Below, in pieces: positions 1 through 9,704 of a stretch of DNA of 64,000 bases (position 1 is the first letter of the stretch; the number at the start of each line of letters is the position of its first letter). A program made the position numbers and the translations under genes. A model generated the notes under the pieces. The model worked only from the letters and a program-made list of their open reading frames with translations. It was not told the origin of the DNA and searched no databases. This DNA comes from Symbiodinium natans (lineage: Eukaryota; Sar; Dinophyceae; Suessiales; Symbiodiniaceae). Where the stretch lies: NCBI GenBank assembly GCA_905221605.1, contig CAJNDS010002237.1, positions 334,001-398,000 on the forward strand, given 5' to 3'.

Positions 1-52
1 GCCCAGTGGTACCCTGTACCCTTTTTTTGGCTAATGGGTTCCTTGGTAAAAT

Positions 53-177
53 AACCCCTAAACCCTAAACCCTGAAGCTGAACCCTTAACCTTAAACCCT
101 AAACCCTAAACCCCAAACCCCAAACCCCAAACCACAAACCCCAAACCCCAAACCCCAAACCCTAAACCCTAAACCCA
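53..177. repeat. CCCTAAA/CCCCAAA telomere-type array upstream of exon e1
   Basis: Seven-base CCCTAAA units mixed with CCCCAAA variants run up to the AG before the first exon-like island. It is interstitial: about 50 bases of unrelated sequence precede it, so this is not a chromosome end. Confidence 0.9.
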
Positions 178-179
178 AG

Positions 180-265
180 ACTCGCGCCCGGGACGCCGAC
201 TCCCCCTCCCGAAGCCTCCGTGCCGCGGCCGCCTTCGCCAGCGACCGGGCGCTGCCGGACTCTAG
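180..265 (+). CDS. e1: putative exon between telomere-type repeats
   Basis: GC-rich 86-bp island preceded by AAACCCAAG and followed by GTAGGC. It is open in all three + frames. The frame that joins e2 leaves one base at the 3' end and reads proline-rich, ending ...GRCRTL. TTTAGGG repeats begin 37 bases downstream. Function unknown. Confidence 0.4.
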
Positions 266-301
266 GTAGGCCTTTGGGATGGTTCTTGGCATTTTCCCTT
301 C

Positions 302-340
302 TTGGGGTTTAGGGTTTAGGGTTTAGGGTTTAGGGTTTAG
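302..340. repeat. TTTAGGG array downstream of e1
   Basis: About five perfect TTTAGGG units, opposite in orientation to the array upstream of e1. The following 160 bases up to the next array hold no visible gene. Confidence 0.9.
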
Positions 341-502
341 CCCCTTCTTGGGGTTAAGAGGACCCTCTTTAGGAACCATTGGGCTTAAGAGGATCATGAT
401 TAGGAATGTTTTCAATGCCCCCTATTAAGTTAAGAGGATCAGAATATTTTTCAGAGGGGTGTAAAAGGGCCTTCTGAGTCTTGTTTGGGTTCAGGAGGAT
501 TT

Positions 503-577
503 TACCCTAAACCCTAAACCCTAAACCCTAAACCCTAAACCCTAAACCCTAAACCCTAAACCCTAAACCCTAAACCC
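503..577. repeat. CCCTAAA array upstream of e2
   Basis: About ten perfect CCCTAAA units ending 24 bases before the acceptor of e2, which has a pyrimidine-rich tract (ATCTCTTTCAG). Confidence 0.95.
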
Positions 578-601
578 CTCATACTTGGAAATCTCTTTCA
601 G

Positions 602-718
602 AGTGCTTTAACTTTAACACGTGGCCATCCGAGGACTTGGAGCCCAGCCTCTGGGACCAACTCCTCGAGGAGGCCGAGCGCGACCAGGCCCCAGGAATTC
701 TAAAGAGGGGCCCCCCAG
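602..718 (+). CDS. e2: putative exon, acidic, GC donor
   Basis: After CTCTTTCAG the open frame reads CFNFNTWPSEDLEPSLWDQ and then LLEEAERDQAP, an acidic helix-like peptide. The likely donor is CCCCCAG|GCATAG (GC type). An alternative GA donor at 695 keeps the same phase. Two bases at the 5' end complete a codon with the single base left by e1. Confidence 0.55.
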
Positions 719-723
719 GCATA

Positions 724-804
724 GCTTGGACGCCCCTAAACCCTAAACCCTAAACCCTAAACCCTAAACCCTAAACCCTAAACCCTAAACCCTAAACCCT
801 AAAC
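724..804. repeat. CCCTAAA array upstream of e3
   Basis: About eleven CCCTAAA units directly before AAACTAG|, the acceptor of e3. Confidence 0.95.
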
Positions 805-807
805 TAG

Positions 808-926
808 AGCGAGCTGCGGGTCCTGCGATAAGCAGCAGCGAGCGATACCGCGTGGCGCCAGCCCGCGGACGAGCCCGAGCCGTCCGGCGAAGCCTGGCGA
901 GGGCTCGGGGCCAGTGCGCGCGATGA
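808..926 (+). CDS. e3: putative terminal exon
   Basis: Starts after AAACTAG. The frame that follows e2 is arginine/alanine-rich and stops at TGA 924-926. A second frame is open to TAG at 941-943, so the frame is not certain. Together e1-e3 would be the 3' part of one gene. Confidence 0.4.
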
Positions 927-1025
927 GCGCGGCCCACGCATAGAAGGGTGGAACCCGCGTGCCAGCGTCAGTCTGGCCCCAAAGAGAATAACCCTAAACC
1001 CTCGGTTTTAAAGTTAAAACCACGC

Positions 1026-1570
1026 ATCCTTCCCCGTAAGGGGCCTTCCCCGTAAGGGGCCTTCCCCGTAAGGGGCCTTCCCCGTAAGGGGCCTTGCCCG
1101 TAAGGAGGGTTTCTTATAAGGGGCCTTCCCCGTAAGGGGCCCGTAAGGGGCCTTCCCCGTAAGGGGCCTTCCCCGTAAGGGGCCTTCCCCGTAAGGGGCC
1201 TTCCCCATAAGGGGCCTTCCCCGTAAGGGGCCTTCCCCGTAAGGGGCCTTCCCCATAAGGGGCCTTCCCCGTAAGGGGCCTTCCCCATAAGGGGCCTTCC
1301 CCGTATAAGGGGCCTTCCCCGTAAGGGGCCTTCCCCGTAAGGGGCCTTCCCCGTAAGGGGCCTTCCCCGTACGGGGCCTTCCCCGTAAGGGGCCTTCCCC
1401 GTAAGGGGCCTTCCCCGTAAGGGGCCTTCCCCGTAAAAACCCTTCCCCGTAGGGGCCTTCGAGGGGCCTTCCCCGTAAGGGGCCTTCCCCGTAAGGGGCC
1501 TTCTTTCCCCGTAAGGGGCCTTCTTTCCCCGTAAGGGGCCTTCTTTCCCCGTAAGGGGCCTTCCCCGTAA
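1026..1570. repeat. 16-bp tandem array GGGGCCTTCCCCGTAA
   Basis: More than 30 near-identical 16-bp units. Each holds CCCC-GTAA-GGGG, a self-complementary hairpin. Long open frames here are artefacts: 16 bp cycles through all frames every 48 bases and yields a 16-residue repeating peptide (GEGPLRGRPLTGKAPY) on the minus strand. Confidence 0.95.
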
Positions 1571-1730
1571 AACGGAGGGTCCCAAAACCACCGTTTTTCA
1601 ACACTAAAAAACCGCATTTCTACTATGGGTCCGGCTAAATCCTGGGGCAGGGCCTTTAGAGTGACCCCCGCCAGAGCACCCCCACCAGAGCACCCCCGCC
1701 AGAGCACCCCCCCAGAGCATCCCGCCACCG
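1571..1730. repeat. Non-array spacer, copy 1 (GACCCCCGCCAGAGCACC type)
   Basis: A 160-bp segment starting CGGAGGGTCCCAAAACCA, with tandem CCAGAGCACCCCC near its end. It recurs at about 2188-2349, giving a period of roughly 620 bp with the intervening 16-bp array. Confidence 0.85.
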
Positions 1731-2187
1731 TAAGGGGCCTTCCCCGTAAGGGGCCTTCCCTGTAAGGGGCCTTCCCCGTAAGGGGCCTTCCCCGTCAGGG
1801 GCCTTCCCCGTAAGGGGCCTTCCCCATAAGGGGCCTTCCCCGTAAGAGGCCTTCTCCGTAAGGGGCCTTCCCCGTAAGGGGCCTTCCCCGCAAGGGGCCT
1901 TCCCCGTAAGGGGCCTTCCCCGTAAGGGGCCTTCCCCGTAAGGAGCCTTCCCCGTAAAGGGCCTTCCCCGTAAGGGGCCTTCCCCGTAAGGGGCCTTCCC
2001 CGTAAGGGGCCTTCCCCGTAACGGGCCTTCCCCGTAAGGGGCCTTCCCTATGGGCCTTTCCCCGTAAGGGGCCTTCCCCCTAAGGGGCCTTCCCCGTAAG
2101 AGGGTCCGCGTAAGGGGCCTTCCCCGTAAGGGGCCTTCCCCGTAAGGGGCCTTCCCCGTAAGGGGCCTTCCCCGTAAGGGGCCTTCC
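1731..2187. repeat. 16-bp tandem array, second block
   Basis: Same GGGGCCTTCCCCGTAA unit with more point changes and some truncated units. Confidence 0.93.
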
Positions 2188-2349
2188 AAACGGAGGGTCA
2201 CCCAAAACCATCGTTTTTCAATACTAAAAAATCGCATTTTTACTACGGGTCCGGCTAAATCCTGGGGCAGGGCCTTTAGAGTGACCCCCGCCAGAGCACC
2301 CCCACCAGAGCACCCCCGCCAGAGCACCCCCGCCAGAGCATCCCGCCAC
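2188..2349. repeat. Non-array spacer, copy 2
   Basis: Near-identical to 1571-1730, including the CCAGAGCACCCCC tandem. Confidence 0.85.
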
Positions 2350-5170
2350 CGTAAGGGGCCTTCCCCGGAAGGGGCCTTCCCCGTAAGGGGCCTTCCAGGG
2401 GCCCTTATCTTTGACTCTCTAATGAAGAAGACGCAGGGCCAGGTCTCAGGGGCCTTCCCCGTAAGGGGCCTTCCCCGTAAGGGCCTTCCCCGTAAGGCGC
2501 CTTCCCGGAAAGGGGCCCTTATCTTTGACTCTCTAATGAAGAAGACTCAAGGCCAGCCCCGTAAGAGGCCTTCCCTGCCAGGGGCCCTTATCTTTGACTC
2601 TCTAATGAAGAAGGCGCAGGGCCAGCTCTCATGAGGCCGTAAGCGGCCTTCTTACGGGGCCTTCCCGTAAGGGGCCTTAAGGGGCTTTCCCGTAAGGGGC
2701 CTTCCCCGTAAGGGGCCCATAAGGGGCATCCCGTAAGTCTCCCCCTAAGGGGCCTCCCCTGTAAGGGCCTCCCTGTAAGAAGGACCTTCACGACCTTCCT
2801 GGAAGGGCTCCCTGTAAGGAGCCCCCCGTAAGGGGCCCTAAGGGCCTCTGTGACCCCCATCAAGGGGCTTCGTCGTCCTTCTCTATGAAGGGAAAATCTG
2901 AAAAATAAGGGGTCGTTTCCCGCTCTGTGAAGTCTCTTCTAAATTAACCGGAAATCGAGCACTTTCGGGCCGATCCCGGGTACCCCCCACGGTCCCGTTC
3001 TTATAAGAGGCCTGCAAGGGCTGCCTCTGTGAGGGTGCCCCCCGTCGTCCTTCTCTATGAAGGGCAAGGGCCTCCCCCCCCAAATCTGAAAAAATAAGGG
3101 GTCGTTTCCGCTCTACCAATTCTCTTCGAAATGGCCGATCCTGCATACCCCCCCACGGTCCCGTCAGGGGCCTCCCCGTAAGGGGCCTCCCCGTAAGGGG
3201 CCTCCCCGTAAGGGGCCTGGGCCTCCCTGTAAGGGCCTCTCGTAATACCCCCAAGGGGCCTCCCCGTAAGGGGCCTCCCCGTAAGGGGCCTTCCGTAAGC
3301 CTCTCCGTGTAAGGGGCCTCCCTGTAAAGGCCTCTCGTAAGGGGCCTCCCTGCAAGGGGCCCGTAAAGGGCCTCTGTGAGGGTCCCCCCATCAAGGGCCT
3401 TCGTCGTCCTTCTCTATGAAGAGCAAGGGGAGGCCTTTGGGCCTTATCTGGGTGTAGGGCTGCAAGGGTTGTTCGTCGTCTTTCTCAATGGACTCCTTGC
3501 AGGAAGAAGACGCAGGGCCAGCTCTCAGGGGCCTTCCCCGTAAGGGGCCTTCCCCGTAAGGGGCCTTCCCCGTAAGGGGCCTTCCCGGAAAGGGGCCCTT
3601 ATCTTTGACTCTGTAATGAAGAAGACTCAAGGCCAGCCCTGTAAGAGGCCTTCCCTGCCAGGGGCCCTTATCTTTGACTCTCTAATGAAGAAGACGCAGG
3701 GCCAGCTCTCAGGGGCCTTCCCCGTAAGGGGCCTTCCCCGTAAGGGGCCTTCCCCGTAAGGGGCCTTCCCCGTAAGGGGCCTTCCCGGAAAGGGGCCCTT
3801 ATCTTTGACTCTCTAATGAAGAAGACTCAAGGCCAGCCCCGTAAGAGGCCTTCCCTGCCAGGGGCCCTTTGACTCTCTAATGAAGAAGACGTAGGGCCAG
3901 GTCTCAGGGGCCTTCCCCGTAGGGGCCTTCCCCGTAAGGGGCCTTCCCCGTAAGGCGCCTTCCCGGAAAGGGGCCCTTATCTTTGACTCTCTAATGAAGA
4001 AGACTCAAGGCCAGCCCCGTAAGAGGCCTTCCCTGCCAGGGCCCTTATCTTTGACTCTCTAATGAAGAAGGCGCAGGGCCAGCTCTCATGAGGCCGTAAG
4101 CGGCCTTCTTACGGGGCCTTCCCGTAAAAGGGGCGTTAAGGGGCCTTCCCCGTAAGGGGCCCATAAGGGGCATCCCGTAAGTCTCCCCCTAAGGGGCCTC
4201 CCCTGTAAGGGCCTCCCTGTAAGAAGGACCTTCACGACCTTCCTGGAAGGGGCCTCCCTGTAAGGAGCCCCCCGTAAGGGGCCCTGTAAGGGCCTCTGTG
4301 ACCCCCATCAAGGGGCTTCGTCGTCCTTCTCTATGAAGGGAAAATCTGAAAAAATAAGGGGTCGTTTCCCGCTCTGTGAAGTCTCTTCTAAATGAACCGG
4401 AAATCGAGCACTTTCGGGCCGATCCCGGGTTCCCCCCACGGTCCCGTTCTTATAAGAGGCTGCAAGCCTCCCCATCAGGGGCCTCCCGTAAGGGCCTCCC
4501 CGCAAGGGCTGCCTCTGTGAGGGTGCCCCCGTCGTCCTTCTCTATGAAGGGCAAGGGCCCCAGATCTGAAAAAATAAGGGGTCGTTTCCGCTCTACCAAT
4601 TCTCTTCGAAATGGCCGATCCTGCATACCCCCCCACAGTCCCGTCAGGGGCCTCCCCGTAAGGGGCCTCCCCGTAAGGGGTCTGGGCCTCCCTGTAAGGG
4701 CCTCCCGTAATACCCCCCAAGGGGCCTCCCCCGTAAGGGGCCTTCCGTAAGCCTCTCCGTGTAAGGGGCCTCCCTGTAAGGGCCTCTCGTAAGGGGCCTC
4801 CCTGCAAGGGGCCCGTAAAGGGCCTCTGTGAGGGTCCCCCATCAAGGGCCTTCGTCGTCCTTCTCTATGAAGAGCAAGGGGAGGCCTTTGGGCCTTATCT
4901 GGGTGTAGGGCTGCAAGGGTTGTTCGTCGTCTTTCTCAATGGGCTCCTTGCAGGGGCCTCCCCTGTAAGGGGCCTCCCCTGTAAGGGGCCTCTCCGTAAA
5001 CTGGCCCTTCCGTGAAAGCGGGCTTGGTTGTCCTTTACCCCCTATAAGGGGCCTCCCCATAAGGTCCTCCCTGCAAGGGGTCCCCACAATCCCCCCATTT
5101 GGGGGCCTTCCCCGTAAGGGCCCTTATCTTTGACTCTTTAATGAGGAGGAATGAAGGGCGTTCCTCCAAG
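2350..5170. repeat. Composite GGGGCCTT-derived repeat region with a ~0.9-kb duplication
   Basis: Units of the 16-bp family alternate with a motif CTTATCTTTGACTCTCTAAT (about ten copies from 2403 to 5125). A block at about 2580-3502 recurs at about 4037-4953 with small indels. No frame is conserved in a coding manner and no gene is called. Confidence 0.85.
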
Positions 5171-5173
5171 GGC

Positions 5174-5176
<3 letters not shown>

Positions 5177-5204
<28 letters not shown>
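5177..5204. repeat. Poly-C run
   Basis: Uninterrupted C run of about 28, right border of the GGGGCCTT repeat region. Confidence 0.9.
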
Positions 5205-5206
<2 letters not shown>

Positions 5207-5918
5207 CACCGGCCAGGCCAGGCCCTGCCCAAAGCCCTTTTCCTTGCAGAGGGTGGCTTTCTGGGCCAAAAAAAGTGGCACCGGACACTGTGCCCCGCCC
5301 AGGCCCTGGCCGGCGCCAGCGCCGGACAGCCTCCGAAAAGTGACGCCGGACACTGTCCGACCCTGTCCGGCGTTGGCGCCGGCCGCTCTCCGAACAGCGA
5401 CCGTGCCCGTCTGGGCAGTTTGGAGGGGCACTCCGAATGCGGAGGTCTGGAAAACGGTAGCGAAAACGCGACTTTTCGCAGCCGGGTTTTCGCGCAAGGC
5501 CGCCAGCCTGTCCAGGATCGTTGACAATCTTCCGCTTCCGGACTATCCTTGTGCTGCTCACCGATTTTTTCTTGGGCCCCCTGCTTACGTTTTTACTTCT
5601 ATCTGGATATGGACCCGCCGTGTTCGCTCATGTCGGACGCACTTCACGCCTTGGCCGCCCCGCTTTTTCACAATCCTCTGGGGACGTTTTTTCGCTTCTG
5701 TTCAAAAACATTAATTTTAAGAACAGTAAATTATTTTTAGATAACTCGTCTTTGTTTCACACTCTGTACATTGTCGTTTCACAGACTCGTGCACTGGCGC
5801 TGTGAAAAAGGACTGGAGGACATCAAGCCACACTCTCCCTGCAGCATCACAGCGTCTCGGTTCTTGCGCGACGCATGAAAGAGGTGCTCTGCTGCTACTA
5901 AGAGTACTATGATTGTTA
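5205..5918. other. Unassigned single-copy sequence upstream of the gene cluster
   Basis: Moderately GC-rich with short overlapping open frames on both strands, none with a recognisable domain or conserved frame. It may hold the promoter or 5' sequence of the gene at 6221. I see nothing firmer. Confidence 0.5.
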
Positions 5919-6053
<135 letters not shown>

Positions 6054-6220
6054 GTTCTGTTCTGCTTGTAAGTTGTAAAGCTCCCGTCAGGCACATGAGT
6101 GGGACGCCTACATGTTCGCATGGTCGAACGTGCGAGCCGCTGTCTTGTGTTCTGTTGGTTCCACGTAGCGCGAGAACTTCCCGCAGTCTCTCTTGCTGTG
6201 TCGTAGAGCCTCTCGCACAG

Positions 6221-6610
6221 ATGGCTGCCAGCCTCCGCAGCATGACCACGTTCGCCCGGTGCTCGGGCTTCAATGGTATGTGCCCATGGAAGTCGGCCTG
6301 CGGCCTCCCTCTGGATGACGGAGAGAGGAAATGCCCATTCTGCTGCGCTGACGCGTTGGACACTGCGCGAGCATCCCGCGGCGGCCAGGACATCACCATG
6401 GCCTTGAACAAATTGAAGGAGGTTTCGGCGGATGCTCTCCAGCAAGGGCTGTCTCGCCTCGAGAGGTTTGGAGGGGAAATCCTCCGCGAGGAGTACTCCC
6501 AACGCGTTGAGCGAGCCATCCGGAAGAGGTCCCTGGCGGCGATGCGCCGTCCAGCCGCTGCTGCTGCGGATGCCGCCGAAGCCAGTGACCTGCCAGAGAA
6601 TGACGAGTGA
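6221..6610 (+). CDS. Small CPFC cysteine-cluster protein, related to the RepHel N-terminus
   Basis: Predicted 129 residues from ATG 6221, or 122 from ATG 6242; the frame is also open upstream through the CTA microsatellite, which I exclude. It has a cysteine cluster CPWKSACG...KCPFCC, then a helical segment and a basic KRSLAAMRRPAAAA stretch before an acidic C-terminus. The CPFC motif followed by a helical region and an alanine-proline basic patch resembles the first 200 residues of the Rep/helicase at 10086 and, less closely, the protein at 9256. Probably zinc-binding, inferred from cysteine spacing only. First of four co-oriented intronless genes. No known family is recognised with certainty, and its role in transposition is speculation based on the shared cassette. 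Confidence 0.6.
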   Translation: MAASLRSMTTFARCSGFNGMCPWKSACGLPLDDGERKCPFCCADALDTARASRGGQDITMALNKLKEVSADALQQGLSRLERFGGEILREEYSQRVERAIRKRSLAAMRRPAAAAADAAEASDLPENDE

Positions 6611-6694
6611 TGCGCGCCATACACAAACTGTGCGTTTCGTCCATGGCGGACGAGAGCTGCTTATCATTTTGTAAAGTAGGCGCTGACCTGCATG

Positions 6695-6782
6695 GCACCT
6701 CTCGCCGCGGCTGCAGTCCGCGGCCGCCGGCCGGCGGGTGCCCATCTAGCGCGTACTTGTAGAAAAGCTCAGAAGCAAGGGT
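6695..6782. repeat. 85-bp GC-rich downstream element, copy 1
   Basis: Lies 85 bases after the stop of the first gene and aligns with 8590-8675 after the second. Shared core GCCGCGGCTGCAGTC and then GCGGCCGC, self-complementary and able to form a hairpin. May be a 3'-UTR or 3'-end signal, or a dispersed repeat. Confidence 0.65.
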
Positions 6783-7048
6783 CATGCTTCGTGCAGTCGT
6801 GCGTTGGTCTGAGGTTTCATGCACACATTGCACATATGCGTGTCTATATACATTATATATACAAACAAACATACACAGACAGTCATTGCATGTAAATAAT
6901 AATATCAGACACATATCTGCATCGACCATGTCTATTTGCATACATGGCGCCCCAAACGTTTGGCTACCCGCTGCCTGGAAAGCTCACATTCTTGCCTCCT
7001 CTTTCTTGGTAGTTCTAGCTCCGTGCGCTAGCCTGCACCGACACTGCA
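6783..7048. other. Intergenic sequence with AT-rich microsatellite
   Basis: Contains a TATATA/CATA-rich patch near 6845-6875 and no convincing gene. Likely holds the 5' untranslated region of the gene at 7049. Confidence 0.5.
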
Positions 7049-8425
7049 ATGGGCTCCCGTTCGAATCCAAAGCCATTCAAGCATGCTGGCAAGGGCGGCG
7101 GCGGCAAGTCCAGCCAAGTGGCCTCGTTCAGGCGGTTCGGGAAGAACCTCTTGCGCCACGGGCCGGACTCGCACGGCAACTTCCTCTGGATCCTGCGCAA
7201 GGGGCCGCAGTCCGAGCAGTCCGTCCTCAGCGGCAAGAACATCGCAACCTCCAGGACTGCAGAAAACTGCGAGGCATTGCGCAAACTGTCGAACTACATC
7301 TCTGAGGAGTGTGCCACCATCCACGTCGGCGTCTCTTACCTCCAGGAAGACATCGGCCTCGACTTCCTGAAGTACATGAAGGACCAAGGCTCCGACTTCC
7401 TGGCAGCTTGTGAATTCCTGAACAAGAAGAGCGAGGGAGAGAAGGCGGCAGACCAAGTGGAGCGCCATGTGAAGGCTTACTTGGGCTTTCTGCAGAAGCT
7501 GCCTGACGAGCGTCGGCAGCAGTGCCGCCGCCTTGCGCTGCACGCCGCGCGGCTCTATGTTTTGTCGACCAGCTTCCTGGAGCAGGCTGCATTGGTACAG
7601 TTTCCGTCAAAGTGGCATAAGAACGTGATCACGAAGAACCAGCACGAGAAGGCGAAAGCCTTCGTGCGCAGCGGTGACGAGAAGCACCTGAAAGCTTGGA
7701 TAGGCGCCGTTGCTGCAGACAACCTCAAGCAGCAGCGGGACGCCAAGAAGGCTGCGAACGCTGACGGCACCAGCGACGAAGCTGGTGCTACTGGGTCTGC
7801 TACCACCTCCTCTTCCGAAGAGAATGGGCGAGCCAAGGGATCACCCAACCGCAGCGTGTCGAGTTCGAGCAATGGATCCTCCGCTGGCGCCAAGGCGAAG
7901 AAGCGCAAGGACAAGAAAGGTGAGCCCAAGCAGAAGGTAAAAGACAGGAAGCCCGCCGAGAAGAAAGAGAAGAAAGAGAAGAAGGCCAAGAAGGACAAGA
8001 AGGACAAGAAGCGGAAGGCATCGCCAAGCAGCTCGCCGAGTGCGGCTGCGGCGTCGCCGAAGCGCGGCTCGATGGCCGATCTTGAGGACTCCGAAGATTC
8101 GAAGGCGGAGACAGTGCCTGGCCCGACTACCGAGCAGACGCTGGCGCTGCGCACCTGGCAGCTCAGCGAGATTCAGTCTGCTGATGCAGAGTTGCAGGAC
8201 TTCCTGGCACTGGCCTCGACCGAGGTAACCGTGGAAGCCTTTTCGAAACTCTTGCAGCTGGTGCCGGAGAACGTGCGGTTCAGCTTTGGCATCAAGCTCA
8301 AAGTGGAGCGCACCCGTCTTCCAAAGAACCTGGACGAAGTGATGGGTCGTCTGAAAGGCGTCTTCGAGATGGCAAGCCAGTTCTGGCACGCGCAGACGGT
8401 GCCGCCGGCAAATCCGGAGAGCTGA
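7049..8425 (+). CDS. Unknown 458-residue protein with lysine-rich centre
   Basis: Uninterrupted open frame from ATG 7049 to TGA. The N-terminal 200 residues are mixed helical sequence (for example FRRFGKNLLRHGP and YISEECATIHVGVSYLQ), and two short KxH/KWHKN segments precede a low-complexity region. Residues about 245-340 are Ser/Lys-rich, with repeated KKEKKEKKAKKDKKDKK that resembles a nuclear localisation or nucleic-acid-binding tail. A short acidic stretch follows, then a conserved-looking helical C-terminus of about 90 residues. I do not recognise the family. Second of the four co-oriented genes, 438 bases after the first and 830 before the third. GC-rich third positions match its neighbours. 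A chromatin or RNA-binding role fits the basic centre but is inference only. Confidence 0.85.
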   Translation: MGSRSNPKPFKHAGKGGGGKSSQVASFRRFGKNLLRHGPDSHGNFLWILRKGPQSEQSVLSGKNIATSRTAENCEALRKLSNYISEECATIHVGVSYLQEDIGLDFLKYMKDQGSDFLAACEFLNKKSEGEKAADQVERHVKAYLGFLQKLPDERRQQCRRLALHAARLYVLSTSFLEQAALVQFPSKWHKNVITKNQHEKAKAFVRSGDEKHLKAWIGAVAADNLKQQRDAKKAANADGTSDEAGATGSATTSSSEENGRAKGSPNRSVSSSSNGSSAGAKAKKRKDKKGEPKQKVKDRKPAEKKEKKEKKAKKDKKDKKRKASPSSSPSAAAASPKRGSMADLEDSEDSKAETVPGPTTEQTLALRTWQLSEIQSADAELQDFLALASTEVTVEAFSKLLQLVPENVRFSFGIKLKVERTRLPKNLDEVMGRLKGVFEMASQFWHAQTVPPANPES

Positions 8426-8589
8426 GCCGACGTAGACAACTTTGTTCTTCGAGTAGTGCAGTTTCGGGCACAGGCTTGCAAGTAATGTTTCTGTACTTCG
8501 TGTCCTGAGTCTTCAAAGCTCCAACCGTAGCTGATCTGCTTCGTCTGTGACAATCAAGGGCAGCTTTGCCGAAGTATTTTGAGCGCGAA

Positions 8590-8675
8590 GCGCCTCTGGC
8601 CGCGGCCGCAGTCAGCGGCCGCTGGCTGGCAGGTGCTCCCCACTGAGCGCCAGTAGAATAAGAGCAGAACAAAGG
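8590..8675. repeat. 85-bp GC-rich downstream element, copy 2
   Basis: Second copy of the element at 6695-6782: CCGCGGCCGCAGTCAGCGG core, followed by a matching AGCGC...GTAGAA...AGCAGAAC tail. Lies 165 bases after the stop of the second gene. Confidence 0.65.
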
Positions 8676-8754
8676 TTCGCGTGCAGATGCCAGTCCTGTT
8701 TCGCGTATCAGAAAGCTGCTTCTCGGAGCTTCATGTACACACTATCGCAGTAAT

Positions 8755-8865
8755 TAGATCTCTCTATCTCTCTATCTGTCTATAAATCTGATCATATATA
8801 TATATATGTATATATGCTATATCTATCTAGCTATCGATCTATCTCTCGATATATATACACATAAC
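8755..8865. repeat. TCTA/TATA microsatellites
   Basis: Mixed (TCTA), (TCTG) and (TA) short tandem repeats between the second and third genes. Confidence 0.9.
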
Positions 8866-9144
8866 ACTAAACACATGCATCTTCAACACAAGTGGCTACA
8901 TAGAACTATAATTACTGACACCGCTCCTGCAATTACCCTCTTGCGTCCATTCTTTCCATTGCCGCTCATGAAGCTGGTGAGACTACTGCGTGCCTGCTGC
9001 ATTATCACTTCCTTTTCCTGGCTCGTGTGCACAGTGCTGCTACAGACATGACTGCAGACGGGTAAGATCGGCTAAGCGGCTAAGTGTACTTGCAGAAGGT
9101 CGCGCGAGCATGCCTGTGCCTCTGTTCCGTGTCTCTGTGTCTGT

Positions 9145-9181
9145 GGTGCGTGTATGTGTCTGTGTGTGTGTGTGTGTGTGT
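9145..9181. repeat. (TG)n microsatellite
   Basis: About 17 TG dinucleotides ending 75 bases before the start of the third gene. Confidence 0.9.
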
Positions 9182-9255
9182 CATAACTTTGCAGCGCAGC
9201 CACTGTCTCGACGAGCTCGATCCCTCACCGTCCAGCAGCTTGGCCTCCTGACATC

Positions 9256-9654
9256 ATGCCCAGGCGCTTGTGCGCCAATCCGGCCTGTGCCTGGTCGGCA
9301 GCAGGCACTCGTCAACAGGTGGCCGCTGCCGGAAGTCGCTTCTGTGATCGCGAGGTGATGCACGCTTGGTGCCTGCAAGGAACCAAACGGAGGGCGCTGA
9401 CGCGCATGCTCAGAATGATGCCAGAAGCTGCTGCCGTTGAGGTTGCCTTGGCACGCATTCCTGAGGACTTCCAGGAGCACTTTCGCAGGCAGCTATCAGA
9501 GCACCGGTGGTGCGGCGGTCTCGCCGGTGAGGCTTGTGCCTTCGCTCTGCGGCCAGAGGGTGGCCAGGCGCGAGTGGCCGGCGCACGCACTTCTTGTCTC
9601 CTCTGCGATCCAGCCAAACTCGCGCTTAAGTGCTTGCATGGTCCTCTTCTATGA
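9256..9654 (+). CDS. Small cysteine-cluster protein duplicating the RepHel N-terminus
   Basis: 132 residues from ATG 9256. It aligns end to end with residues 1-125 of the Rep/helicase: MPRRLCANPAC against MPKLCANHGC, LARIPEDFQEHFRRQLSE against LSRLPEEFRQGFRAKLHV, GEACAFALRPEGG against AEACCFALRPEGG, and CLLCDP against CLLCTP. One Cys of the CPFC motif is lost (RFC). The shared MP-x-LCAN start fixes this ATG and supports ATG 10086 for the larger protein. Either a free-standing regulator built from the transposase N-terminal zinc-binding-like domain, or a truncated tandem copy of the larger gene. The reading frame is intact and no helicase remnant follows, which favours a real small gene. Ends 431 bases before the Rep/helicase start. 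Confidence 0.75.
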   Translation: MPRRLCANPACAWSAAGTRQQVAAAGSRFCDREVMHAWCLQGTKRRALTRMLRMMPEAAAVEVALARIPEDFQEHFRRQLSEHRWCGGLAGEACAFALRPEGGQARVAGARTSCLLCDPAKLALKCLHGPLL

Positions 9655-9704
9655 AATCATGTTGGCAGCTACATTCCTTTGACAGTCCCAAACTACCGTG
9701 CGCT

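Noticed and set aside
1-180. Window start as a chromosome end
   Set aside because: The repeat does not reach base 1, is short and mixed, and is followed by many similar internal arrays.
1026-2187. CRISPR array
   Set aside because: Units are contiguous with no unique spacers, and the genome is eukaryotic.
968-2327. Minus-strand open frames of about 200 codons (GEGPLRGRPLTGKAPY repeats)
   Set aside because: Direct consequence of a 16-bp tandem repeat lacking stops in its cycling frames; no independent sign of coding.
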